DNA of 64,000 bases, taken from Mangrovibacter phragmitis. Lineage in GTDB: Bacteria; Pseudomonadota; Gammaproteobacteria; Enterobacterales; Enterobacteriaceae. The position numbers and the translations under genes are program-made. This document shows, in pieces, positions 50,129 through 58,094 of this stretch. The notes beneath the pieces are model-generated. The model did not search any database. It worked only from the letters and a program-made list of their open reading frames with translations, and was not told where the DNA came from. The stretch's first letter is position 1; each line of letters starts with the position of its first letter. The stretch lies in the NCBI RefSeq assembly GCF_001655675.1, contig NZ_LYRP01000043.1, positions 124,001 to 188,000 of the forward strand, read 5' to 3'.

Positions 50129-51889
50129 GTGGTTAAACCAGTTTAACCACCGTAACGGCCAGGGCAGCCGATGCCTGGCATCCTGCTGACTTGCCTGAGC
50201 GATGCGTTCCTGTACCAACTGCATAAGATTGTTTCGCCCCTGGATTTCATCACTCCAGGGTAAACCTGTTAATAAAGGTAGAGCATCGAACACATCCTCG
50301 ACAGCCCAGATATAAAACTGCTCTTGTTCCACAGCGCTGCGTAACGGTTCACACAGGCTGAGATGGCGCACATTCGCCAGAGGAATAATAACCCCCTGAT
50401 TACCGGTAAGGCCCCGTGCTGCACAGAGAGCAAAGAAGCTTTCAATTTTCTCGTTAAGCCCACCGACTGGCTGTGCACAGCCAAATTGATCAACAGAACC
50501 AGTAATGGCAATGTTCTGGTAAACAGGCACATCTGCCAGTGCACTAATAAAGGCGCAGAGTTCAGCCATTGATGCACTGTCGCCATCAACCTCACTATAA
50601 GATTGCTCAAAGGTTAACGATGCAGAGAAAGGCAACTGTTGGTCCAGATCCAGCTCAGCCATCAGGAAGGCCTGCATAATCATCATGCCTTTGGCATGAA
50701 TATTCCCACCAAGTTCCGCTTTACGTTCAATATCTGTCAGTTCTCCATCACCAACATGCACAACACAACTAATGCGAGACGGTTCGCCAACAGGTCGGGG
50801 ATGACCGGGAAATTCAATCACAGACAGTGCGTTGATTTGCCCAACGCGTTCACCCTGGGTTTCCACGCGCACCTGGTCGTCGAGAATATCATCCAGAATA
50901 CGTTCTGCAAGATACCCTTCACGCCAGGCTTGTTTCTCAAGAAACAGTTGGAAGGCTTCGCCACTAAAAGTCTCTGTGCCCGTGGCGGTAGCGATGGACG
51001 TGAAAAGGCGTTCAAACCACAAAGGGTTAACGGGCAGAGAGCACTGGTCTTCAGTATAGCGAGTTGCGAGTTCCAGCAACCGGGGCCAGGCATCACTGGC
51101 AGGTCTGGGAAGCGCTTTATTCAGTGCCCGGTTGTGAATCCAGTTTCGCCAGCGAATAATATCCTGCTCGTCATTAATCAGAATTTCATCTTCGTATTCG
51201 CTGTATACCGCTATTTCTGTCATTTCTGGCGTAAGGGCGTCCAACTCTGCCAGTTCGTCGCGGTCCCCAACCAGAATCAGGCGAATATCCAGAGGAATAG
51301 CTGGCATCGTTACTGGGAGCGGCTTTGTTTCATCCGGCGAAAACCAGGTGAACACCTGACGTGTAACCCACTGCTTCACCCGTAACCACATCAGGGGTTG
51401 TTCAAGCAGCAAACGCAGGCTGAGAATAAGCACGCCACCATTGGCGCGGTGGAGAAGCCCTGGCTGCGCTGAAAGCTCACCGTTGAACTGGCGAATACAA
51501 CCACATAACTGCTCAGTTTCCGCCCAGGCTGTGCTGAGCACATTAGGACGAGTGCAGAACAGTGCATCTTCTGTTGTTGGTGCGTCAAATGTGACATCTG
51601 TAGTGGAGAAACGGTAATGGCCTCCATACAGTGAATTGGTGCCAGTAAACTGTTGGGAAACCAGCTCATGGATCGTATCAAGATAAGGCTGTGTGCCGGG
51701 AGCTTTGATCACCATAAAACGTGACGGCACAGAAGGGTGCAGGAAGTGTGTCAGTGTATCAGTAAGGCGTGGCTGTATGCTCTGTAACGCCTGGGAAACA
51801 GCATCGTTATCGCCTGGCTGTGCAAACAGAGAATCATAGGGCGTTGCATCCAGGGTAAGTGCTTGTGATGTCAGTCGATTAATGGTCAA
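50123..51889 (-). CDS. ycbZ: Lon-family protease LonB/YcbZ with degenerate ATPase module
   Basis: A 588-residue protein similar to E. coli YcbZ (586). The C-terminal Lon protease domain is intact, with catalytic Ser438 in DGDSASMAEL and Lys481 in GGLNEKIE. The N-terminal AAA-like region lacks a recognisable Walker A (KAPGTQPYLD where GxxxxGKT is expected). The Walker B position reads ANGGVLILSL (149-158), without the usual Asp-Glu. ATP hydrolysis is therefore doubtful. The start is TTG at 51889 with no clear ribosome binding site; the next in-frame ATG is far inside. It is divergent from matP, and its stop codon overlaps the fabA operators. Confidence 0.92.
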   Translation of the reverse strand: MTINRLTSQALTLDATPYDSLFAQPGDNDAVSQALQSIQPRLTDTLTHFLHPSVPSRFMVIKAPGTQPYLDTIHELVSQQFTGTNSLYGGHYRFSTTDVTFDAPTTEDALFCTRPNVLSTAWAETEQLCGCIRQFNGELSAQPGLLHRANGGVLILSLRLLLEQPLMWLRVKQWVTRQVFTWFSPDETKPLPVTMPAIPLDIRLILVGDRDELAELDALTPEMTEIAVYSEYEDEILINDEQDIIRWRNWIHNRALNKALPRPASDAWPRLLELATRYTEDQCSLPVNPLWFERLFTSIATATGTETFSGEAFQLFLEKQAWREGYLAERILDDILDDQVRVETQGERVGQINALSVIEFPGHPRPVGEPSRISCVVHVGDGELTDIERKAELGGNIHAKGMMIMQAFLMAELDLDQQLPFSASLTFEQSYSEVDGDSASMAELCAFISALADVPVYQNIAITGSVDQFGCAQPVGGLNEKIESFFALCAARGLTGNQGVIIPLANVRHLSLCEPLRSAVEQEQFYIWAVEDVFDALPLLTGLPWSDEIQGRNNLMQLVQERIAQASQQDARHRLPWPLRWLNWFNHN

Positions 51890-52062
51890 TGTGATATTTA
51901 TAAGTTAGTTGCCAAAACGGCGATTATACAATAAGCCACTTCGTGACACACCTGAAACAAGACTTGCTTTCCTTGCAGACAAACAACTTATCATTTCTGG
52001 TGCGCGAACGGGCAGAAAAGCTGATATTCTGTAACGGGTTAAACGGTTACGCCGAGATCATA

Positions 52063-52518
52063 ATGAAATATCAACAACTCGAAAATCTCGAAAGCGGCTG
52101 GAAATGGAAATATCTGGTAAAAAAACACCGCGAAGGTGAGGCTATTACTCGCCATATTGAAGCCAGTATGGCGCAGGAGGCGGTTTCCGCTCTGCTGGAA
52201 CTGGAAAGTAATCCTGTGCGTGTTCTTAGCTGGATTGACCAGCATATGAACCCGGCTCTTGCCAACAGAATGAAACAAACTATTCGTGCGCGCCGCAAGC
52301 GGCACTTCAATGCTGAACATCAGCATACCCGCAAAAAGTCTATCGACCTCGAGTTTGCGGTATGGCAACGGCTGGCATCTCTGGCCCGGCGCCGTAACAG
52401 CACGTTATCAGAGACTATTGTTCAGTTAATCGAAGATGCAGAGCGTAAAGAAAAATACGCGTCAAAAATGACTACGCTTAAAGACGACCTCAGGGCATTG
52501 CTTGGCGATAAAAAATAA
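52063..52518 (+). CDS. matP: Macrodomain Ter protein MatP
   Basis: A 151-residue DNA-binding protein (E. coli 150). It binds matS sites (GTGACRNYGTCAC) across the terminus region, bridges them, and interacts with the division apparatus through ZapB. It also excludes MukBEF from Ter. The N-terminal helical part is followed by a ribbon-helix-helix domain and a C-terminal coiled coil. The highly basic [18 protein letters not shown] segment is conserved. The start at 52063 ([16 protein letters not shown]) is chosen by similarity; the frame is open upstream to 51943. Confidence 0.97.
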   Translation: MKYQQLENLESGWKWKYLVKKHREGEAITRHIEASMAQEAVSALLELESNPVRVLSWIDQHMNPALANRMKQTIRARRKRHFNAEHQHTRKKSIDLEFAVWQRLASLARRRNSTLSETIVQLIEDAERKEKYASKMTTLKDDLRALLGDKK

Positions 52519-52556
52519 CCTGTTCCTGAGCGCGTTATTCACAATACTGAAAAAAC

Positions 52557-52582
52557 AAAAAACCCACCGAGGTGGGTTTTTT
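52557..52582. terminator. Bidirectional terminator between matP and ompA
   Basis: An 11-bp stem AAAAAACCCAC/GTGGGTTTTTT with a CGAG loop. A and T runs on both sides suit both convergent genes, matP and ompA. Confidence 0.92.
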
Positions 52583-52595
52583 GTTGCGTGGTAAC

Positions 52596-53657
52596 TTAAG
52601 CCTGAGGCTGAGTCACAACGTCTTTAACGCCTTTAACTTCGATCTCAACACGACGATCCGGTGCCAGGCAATTGATCAGCGCTGCACGTGCTTTCACGTT
52701 GTTGCAGGTGCTGCCAGTAACCGGGTTGGATTCACCCATGCCGCGTGCAGAAATCTTGTTAGACGGGATACCTTTAGAAACCAGGTAATCAACAACGCTC
52801 TGTGCGCGCTGTTCAGACAGTTTCTGGTTGTAGGAATCAGAACCGATACGGTCAGTGAAGCCCAGAACAACAACAGAGCCATCTTTAGGATCCAGGTTGC
52901 TCAGCTGAGTGTACAGCTGATCAAGCGCCTGGCGGCCTTCAGGTTTCAGGGTGGATTTGCCGAAAGCAAACAGCACGTCAGATTTCAGAGTGAAATGTTT
53001 GGTGCTTACTTCAGGAGCCGGAGCCGGAGCTGGAGCCGGAGCCACTACCGGAGCAGGTTCGCTCTGACCAAAACGGTAGGAAACACCAACACTCAGCATA
53101 CCGTTATCAGGACGAGCACCTACAGTGCCTGCATCACCGATATTGTTAACCCACTGGTATTCCAGACGGGTTGCGATTTCCGGAGTGATTGCATATTCAA
53201 CACCGCCAGCGAATACTGGAGAAACGCCAGTATCGTGATTTTTCAGGCCAGTGTTTTCTTTAGAATCAGCACGCCATACCATGCCACCCAGACGAGTATA
53301 TACATCCAGATCGTCCATTACCGGGTAGCTCAGTTTAGCAGTCAGCTGAACGCCTTGAGCTTTGAACGCACCGTTAGTTACGCTGCCTTTATAAGGCATA
53401 CGACCTAACCAGTCATAACCCATTTCAAAACCAACATACGGGTTAACCTGGTAACCGCCGTAAGCACCAGCACCCAGTTGGCTTTGATGAGTCGGGCCAT
53501 TGTTTTGAGTATAGCCGTTGCCATAAAAGCCGGTATCGTGGTACTGGGACCAACCCAGTTTACCACCTGCATACCAGGTGTTATCTTTCGGTGCTGCCTG
53601 TGCTACGGTAGCGAAACCAGCCAGTGCCACTGCAATTGCGATAGCTGTCTTTTTCAT
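52596..53657 (-). CDS. ompA: Outer membrane protein A
   Basis: A 353-residue outer-membrane protein (E. coli 346). A 21-residue signal ends at VAQA, and the mature protein starts [14 protein letters not shown]. Residues up to about 190 form the eight-stranded barrel. [11 protein letters not shown] hinge follows, then the periplasmic OmpA-like domain with [26 protein letters not shown], which binds peptidoglycan. Two cysteines (in STCNN and INCLAP) can form the usual disulphide. The first surface loop is longer than in E. coli ([15 protein letters not shown]). The start at 53657 follows GAGGCGC. Confidence 0.98.
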   Translation of the reverse strand: MKKTAIAIAVALAGFATVAQAAPKDNTWYAGGKLGWSQYHDTGFYGNGYTQNNGPTHQSQLGAGAYGGYQVNPYVGFEMGYDWLGRMPYKGSVTNGAFKAQGVQLTAKLSYPVMDDLDVYTRLGGMVWRADSKENTGLKNHDTGVSPVFAGGVEYAITPEIATRLEYQWVNNIGDAGTVGARPDNGMLSVGVSYRFGQSEPAPVVAPAPAPAPAPEVSTKHFTLKSDVLFAFGKSTLKPEGRQALDQLYTQLSNLDPKDGSVVVLGFTDRIGSDSYNQKLSEQRAQSVVDYLVSKGIPSNKISARGMGESNPVTGSTCNNVKARAALINCLAPDRRVEIEVKGVKDVVTQPQA

Positions 53658-53843
53658 TTTTTGCGCCTCATTATCATCCAAAAGGCCATAGGTCTTTAAA
53701 TCAATCAAAACCCACGGTTAAATCCTTCACCCGGGTTATCGCTCAATTGCCACTCTACCGATAAACTCGGTTTATTATGAGCAACCCTGGCGAGTTAAAG
53801 TCTACAACTTAGTTAGAAAGTTACAAGTGTGAACTCAGTCAGA
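53658..53843 (-). promoter_or_regulatory. ompA promoter, possible CRP site and long stabilising leader
   Basis: On the minus strand -35 TTGTAA (53821-53826) and -10 TAGACT (53799-53804) have a 16-bp spacer and predict a start near 53792. That gives a leader of about 135 nt, like the stabilising 133-nt E. coli ompA leader. TGTGA-N6-TCAGA at 53828-53843 is a CRP-like site just upstream. The segment around the GAGGCGC ribosome binding site is conserved where MicA pairs in E. coli. Confidence 0.65.
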
Positions 53844-54016
53844 CATATGAAAAAAATCTGACTACGGATTAAATTTTTACGGCAGAATGGATGCAAGGCG
53901 CTGCGCACAAAACGTGAATCTTTTAGCGGAAATCCCGCCAGACATGGCTTTTCTGATGCTGATTATTTCCAGTTATTCAGATGATTCGCCATGTTCAGGA
54001 ATTATCCTAAATTTAC
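53844..54016. other. sulA-ompA intergenic remainder
   Basis: About 170 bp between the sulA stop and the ompA promoter. No clear intrinsic terminator for sulA, no small gene and no RNA gene was recognised. Confidence 0.5.
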
Positions 54017-54535
54017 TTAGTGATACAAATTTGATTGAATTTTTAGCCCAAAATTTTGTCTGTCGCTCAAATTAACCTGAGAAACAGGTCGCATGATAAA
54101 CCCAATTGCCTGTCCTTGCTCGGCTGATTGCTGCAATAGTAACCGCTCCTGATCACTCAATTCTTCTGGCAACCAGCCAATTACGACACTGTAGTTACCT
54201 GAGTTTAAGGCTTTAGCCATAGCCGAAACAGTTGTGGGTTGTTGTTCATGCCGTGCCTGCACATGCATAACTTTTGACAGGGGCAAACCTGCAGAAACCA
54301 GCCATTGGCGGTTTAATTTCTGCCCGGGAGTAATCCATAACTGCCAGCGTGCCTGCTGGCTTAACTGGCGCAGCAAGGGCAAGAGGATCAATTGAGACAT
54401 CCAGGGTTGGTCTTCACGAAACATCATTTCACTGACAATACCTTGTGCAATAGCCGGCTGTTCTTCTAAACCGGCCTGGTAATGCTCATTAATATGATGA
54501 GTGATACTTCGGTTTTGGTAAGCCAATGCGTTCAT
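54017..54535 (-). CDS. sulA: SOS cell division inhibitor SulA
   Basis: A 172-residue inhibitor (E. coli 169) that binds FtsZ and stops polymerisation after DNA damage, until degraded by Lon. The N-terminal 40 residues differ from E. coli, while the core (EMMFREDQPWMSQLILLPLL, GNYSVVIGWLPEEL) and the C-terminal tail ending SNLYH, important for Lon recognition, are conserved. The ATG at 54535 follows AGGCGG; a GTG at 54556 would start inside the LexA box and is rejected. A near-perfect LexA box lies just upstream. Confidence 0.96.
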   Translation of the reverse strand: MNALAYQNRSITHHINEHYQAGLEEQPAIAQGIVSEMMFREDQPWMSQLILLPLLRQLSQQARWQLWITPGQKLNRQWLVSAGLPLSKVMHVQARHEQQPTTVSAMAKALNSGNYSVVIGWLPEELSDQERLLLQQSAEQGQAIGFIMRPVSQVNLSDRQNFGLKIQSNLYH

Positions 54536-54555
54536 AATGAGTTCCGCCTTTGTCA

Positions 54556-54571
54556 CTGTATGAATATACAG
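54556..54571 (-). promoter_or_regulatory. LexA box of sulA
   Basis: CTGT-ATATTCAT-ACAG on the minus strand, a full match to CTGT-N8-ACAG with an AT-rich core. It ends 20 bp upstream of the sulA start, so LexA would block the promoter until SOS induction. Confidence 0.92.
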
Positions 54572-54750
54572 TAATGCGCAATGGATGAAAGATCAACAAA
54601 AAATTTTGGAAATTCCCTCGCAAAACCGATAACAAATAACTTAAACCCTTAACCTCTTCTTGCCCTGAAGAGGTAACTTTCTTATGGTTAAACGAGGGTG
54701 TCCCGGATTAGGGATTATTCGTTATTACATAATGAAATGTAAGGATTTTT

Positions 54751-55389
54751 ATGGGAAAGGTCTCCACTCCACGTATTAAGGCTTCATTAGAAAAACTCTC
54801 TTCTCTGGGCCGCATTTCTTCACGAGCTTTGTTCGGCGGGTACAGCATTATGGCTGACAATGTTGCTTTTGCCATGGTGAGTAAAGGGCAGCTTTACTTA
54901 CGTGCCTGTGAGGAAAATACAGGCTACTTTACCTCGCGTAACTTGCCGCTATTAGTTACGCATAAACGTGGGCGCCCGCTGTCACTGAACTATTTCCGTG
55001 TTGATGAAACGCTCTGGAATGATGATGAGCAGCTCATCACCCTTGCGGGGCAGGCTCTTGCCGCCGCCAGGAAGGAAAAGCGGGAAAAGCAGGTAGTCCG
55101 GCGAATTAAAGACTTGCCAAATGTCACTTTCGGCCTGGAAATGATGCTATGGGAAGCGGGTATCCGCGATATTGAAACCCTGAAAAATAAAGGGGCAAAG
55201 GCATGCTGGATAATCCTGCGCCAGCGTTGCAATACCCTGGGAGCCAAGATATTGCTGTCTTTGGAGGGCGCTATCACAGGTTCCCATAGTGAGGCGCTCC
55301 CACGCCAAAGGCAGTGGGAGCTTAATGAATGGGCACAGCAACAACTCGAGCAGGAAGCCAGAGATAAAGTGCGGCGCAAATCTAACTAA
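54751..55389 (+). CDS. sxy: DNA transformation/competence regulator Sxy (TfoX)
   Basis: A 212-residue protein of the TfoX family (E. coli Sxy is 209). The N-terminal TfoX domain (SRALFGGYSIMADNVAFAMV, LYLRACEEN) is followed by the C-terminal domain (LPNVTFGLEMMLWEAGI). With CRP it activates competence genes at CRP-S sites. The start at 54751 follows AAGGA. It is moderately diverged from E. coli. Its 3' end overlaps the convergent yccS by 8 bp. Confidence 0.93.
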   Translation: MGKVSTPRIKASLEKLSSLGRISSRALFGGYSIMADNVAFAMVSKGQLYLRACEENTGYFTSRNLPLLVTHKRGRPLSLNYFRVDETLWNDDEQLITLAGQALAAARKEKREKQVVRRIKDLPNVTFGLEMMLWEAGIRDIETLKNKGAKACWIILRQRCNTLGAKILLSLEGAITGSHSEALPRQRQWELNEWAQQQLEQEARDKVRRKSN

Positions 55390-57508
55390 TCTGAGTACGT
55401 AGTTTTGAAAGCTCGGGCAGTATTGAAATCAGTAAACCAATTTGTTGAAGAACAAGTGGTTCCTTGCTGTCAGCCTTTTGGTCCTGTTTGCTGATGCGTT
55501 GTACCAGTTCTGCCAGAGCTTGCTGGACTTTTTCATCATCGGCTGGTTCGTGATGTAGCGCATCGTCTACATAACAGACTGCATCATCAAGAATTGTCAG
55601 TATCTGGTTGTTACTGAGTTTTTCCCGGTGTGCGCCCAGGGCGGAGATATAACTGTTAAATGTGTGGTTCAGGCACAGCAGGCGAAAAGCTGCCTCACGA
55701 ACCTGCTGCGTCATATGTGGTTCGGAAGACATATTTGAGACTACGGATGCCAGTTCCGCATCACGGTTATAGGCATCGCGACGGGCAATACGGTAAGCCA
55801 GTCGGTTATCTCTGCCCTGGTGGTATTGCTCAAGTATAGCGTCCAGATAGCGGCAGTTAGCATTAATGGCGCGCTCAGCTACTTGCGGTAACCGCCGGAA
55901 ACGCCAGTCAGGCCAGATAAAGGAGACTGCAGCCCATGCAATGGCACAACCCAGTAATGTGTCAATGATGCGTGGCAGCGCAACTTCAAAACCTTCACCC
56001 AACAGATTAAAACACAGTAGCACCAACAAGGTGATAAACATCGTTGCATGAGCATACTGAACATTACGGAATGCGAAAAACAGCACGCCGGTAATAACGA
56101 TTAACACCAGTTGGCCTTCCAGCGAGGGCACAAACCACAGCACAGGAATACCAATGGCAACCCCGACCAGCGTGCCGACGACCCGCAGTGTCAGACGGTG
56201 TCGGGTGGCATTATAGTTGGGCTGGCATACAAACAGGCTGGTAAGCAAAATCCAGTAGCCATGATTCATCCCGGTAAATTGTATAAAAGCATAGCCAACA
56301 CATAATACCACTGACATTCGAATGGCATGGCGAAACAGTGCCGATTCTGGTGTGAGGTTACGGCTTAAGCGTAACCAGATATCACTGAACCCTGTTATCC
56401 CATCGTCGGCGAGGCGGTTGTCTGTATCCAGCTTGATTCCGGCTTCTGTCTGCTCAGATTCAATGGTAGCCAGCTGTGCATCAATAGCGCGTAAATTGTT
56501 TATCAAGTATTCCAGCGCAGTTAACTCAGGCATTACTGCCTGGCTGGCTTTGATGCGCGCCATTGCGGTGTCCAGGTGTGCGAACGCATTATCAAAGCGG
56601 GTATCATGAGAATAAGGCGTACGTGACAAAATGCATTGTGCGAGTTGGTTGCAGGCCTGGGATTGCATAAATAATATACGCTGAAAACGGAACATAATAT
56701 CGCTGTGGCGAAATTTATCTCTCAGACTTTGGTACTGGATGTGGGACGAGTTCGCCCTCTCATGAATATCCTGGGCAACAAAATAATAGTGCAGCGTGCG
56801 GCGAGTATTTTTTTGCCCCCGGTCGCCACGCAGCCGGGTCAGTAGCGATGCCTTGGTCTGATTCAGGGTATTGACCAAATCACTGTTAGCCATCGCCAGC
56901 GCATAGAGTGGTGCCTGTGCATCAGTCTCAATATCAGGGTCAAATAAACGCGACTTTATCTCCAGAAAATGCGCCAGTTGTTTGTAGCAACGAGACAGGT
57001 TGTCCTGCAGGGGCCGTACCGGGAAGATTAAATGACCAGACAGGGTGAGGATGTTGTACCATATTGCGCCAGCGAGCAAGAACAGAGGTTGCTGATACCA
57101 GTGTTCATACAACGAAACACCCAGCATGGTATAGATGGCAATCAGCAGCGCTCCAAAGGCAATGGTGGCATAACGCTGTCCAAGCCCGCCAAGCAGAATA
57201 AAACCGCAGGTGGAACTCATCAGGCCGAGGGTGAACAACCAGGGCCAGGGAAACAACAGTTCAACAGATGCCGATGCGATAAAAAAACACAGTAACGTGA
57301 TAAGCAAATTTTTGAGCCGGCCAGTCAGCCTGTCGTCCAGGTCGGTAAGTGCCGCAGCGACCACACCCAGAGTTAATGGAATGGTGAGGCGAACCTCACC
57401 GAGCCACCAGGGATATGCTGCTGCGCCCAGCAAAGCAACAAAAATGCGCAAGTTATAAAGCCAGCTACTTTTCCATGTATAACGGCGCAGCCATTGAGAG
57501 ATTAACAT
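55382..57508 (-). CDS. yccS: Inner membrane protein YccS (FUSC-like)
   Basis: A 708-residue membrane protein (E. coli about 717) of the YccS/YhfK group, related to the fusaric acid resistance (FUSC) family. Two sets of about five or six transmembrane helices lie near residues 20-155 and 395-520. Each is followed by a soluble region; the first is helical (about 160-380), with the conserved LTRLRGDRGQ. The function is unknown; an efflux role is inferred from the family only. It is 17 bp downstream of yccF on the same strand and slightly overlaps sxy at its 3' end. Confidence 0.93.
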   Translation of the reverse strand: MLISQWLRRYTWKSSWLYNLRIFVALLGAAAYPWWLGEVRLTIPLTLGVVAAALTDLDDRLTGRLKNLLITLLCFFIASASVELLFPWPWLFTLGLMSSTCGFILLGGLGQRYATIAFGALLIAIYTMLGVSLYEHWYQQPLFLLAGAIWYNILTLSGHLIFPVRPLQDNLSRCYKQLAHFLEIKSRLFDPDIETDAQAPLYALAMANSDLVNTLNQTKASLLTRLRGDRGQKNTRRTLHYYFVAQDIHERANSSHIQYQSLRDKFRHSDIMFRFQRILFMQSQACNQLAQCILSRTPYSHDTRFDNAFAHLDTAMARIKASQAVMPELTALEYLINNLRAIDAQLATIESEQTEAGIKLDTDNRLADDGITGFSDIWLRLSRNLTPESALFRHAIRMSVVLCVGYAFIQFTGMNHGYWILLTSLFVCQPNYNATRHRLTLRVVGTLVGVAIGIPVLWFVPSLEGQLVLIVITGVLFFAFRNVQYAHATMFITLLVLLCFNLLGEGFEVALPRIIDTLLGCAIAWAAVSFIWPDWRFRRLPQVAERAINANCRYLDAILEQYHQGRDNRLAYRIARRDAYNRDAELASVVSNMSSEPHMTQQVREAAFRLLCLNHTFNSYISALGAHREKLSNNQILTILDDAVCYVDDALHHEPADDEKVQQALAELVQRISKQDQKADSKEPLVLQQIGLLISILPELSKLRTQIS

Positions 57509-57525
57509 CGCAGGTATTGCCCCGT

Positions 57526-57972
57526 TTACTGGAAACGACCGCGGGCGTTGGCTTCCCGGGCGGCCTGGGCTACTTCAACGGAAACCACTCGGCGGCCAAC
57601 AGGCCACAAGGCAATTGCTGCCAGTTTAAAATTGGCGATACCTACCGGAATGCCAATGATACTCAGGCACTGTATTATTCCGGTGCTGATATGCAGCAGG
57701 CACAACCACCAGCCGAACACCACAAACCAGAAGACATTAAGCAGCGTTCCGCCCGCATTCATTAGCTCATTTTTGCGTTCGGGGTATAACACATCAACAT
57801 GCACCGCTTCATTACCAAATGGGAACAGCGAAAGACGTGTTATTTCCCAGCATGAGCGGGTTAATGGCAATGTGAAGATCAATACAATGCTCACCAGTGT
57901 TGCCAGAAACCAACTGAAGGTGGTCAGAAAGCCACCCAGAACAAAGTTAAGAATGTTTAATACTGTTCTCAT
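57526..57972 (-). CDS. yccF: Inner membrane protein YccF
   Basis: A 148-residue membrane protein of the YccF (DUF307) family, exactly the E. coli length. Two homologous halves each contain hydrophobic helices and a GIPxGIAN/PFG-type turn (LSIIGIPVGIANFKLAAIAL). The function is unknown. It is first in a two-gene unit with yccS, so the two membrane proteins may act together. The helD gene is divergent, 122 bp away. Confidence 0.94.
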   Translation of the reverse strand: MRTVLNILNFVLGGFLTTFSWFLATLVSIVLIFTLPLTRSCWEITRLSLFPFGNEAVHVDVLYPERKNELMNAGGTLLNVFWFVVFGWWLCLLHISTGIIQCLSIIGIPVGIANFKLAAIALWPVGRRVVSVEVAQAAREANARGRFQ

Positions 57973-58094
57973 AAGATCTCATAGATATGTGACATGGCGG
58001 AAAATAACCCTAATGATTGTATCGTGTTTTTACTCTGGAGCACGATTTCTCTCGCAGGTACACTGACATAACAACCAGATAATCAGGCCTGATA

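Noticed and set aside
50639-51385. 248-codon open frame on the plus strand
   Set aside because: It is antisense to lonB, whose protease motifs fix the true strand and frame.
52572-53408. 278-codon open frame on the plus strand
   Set aside because: It is antisense to ompA and opened by the biased codon use of that gene; ompA is unmistakable on the other strand.
53828-53843. Firm call of a CRP site at ompA
   Set aside because: The right half is TCAGA, not TCACA, so it is only mentioned as possible within the promoter entry.
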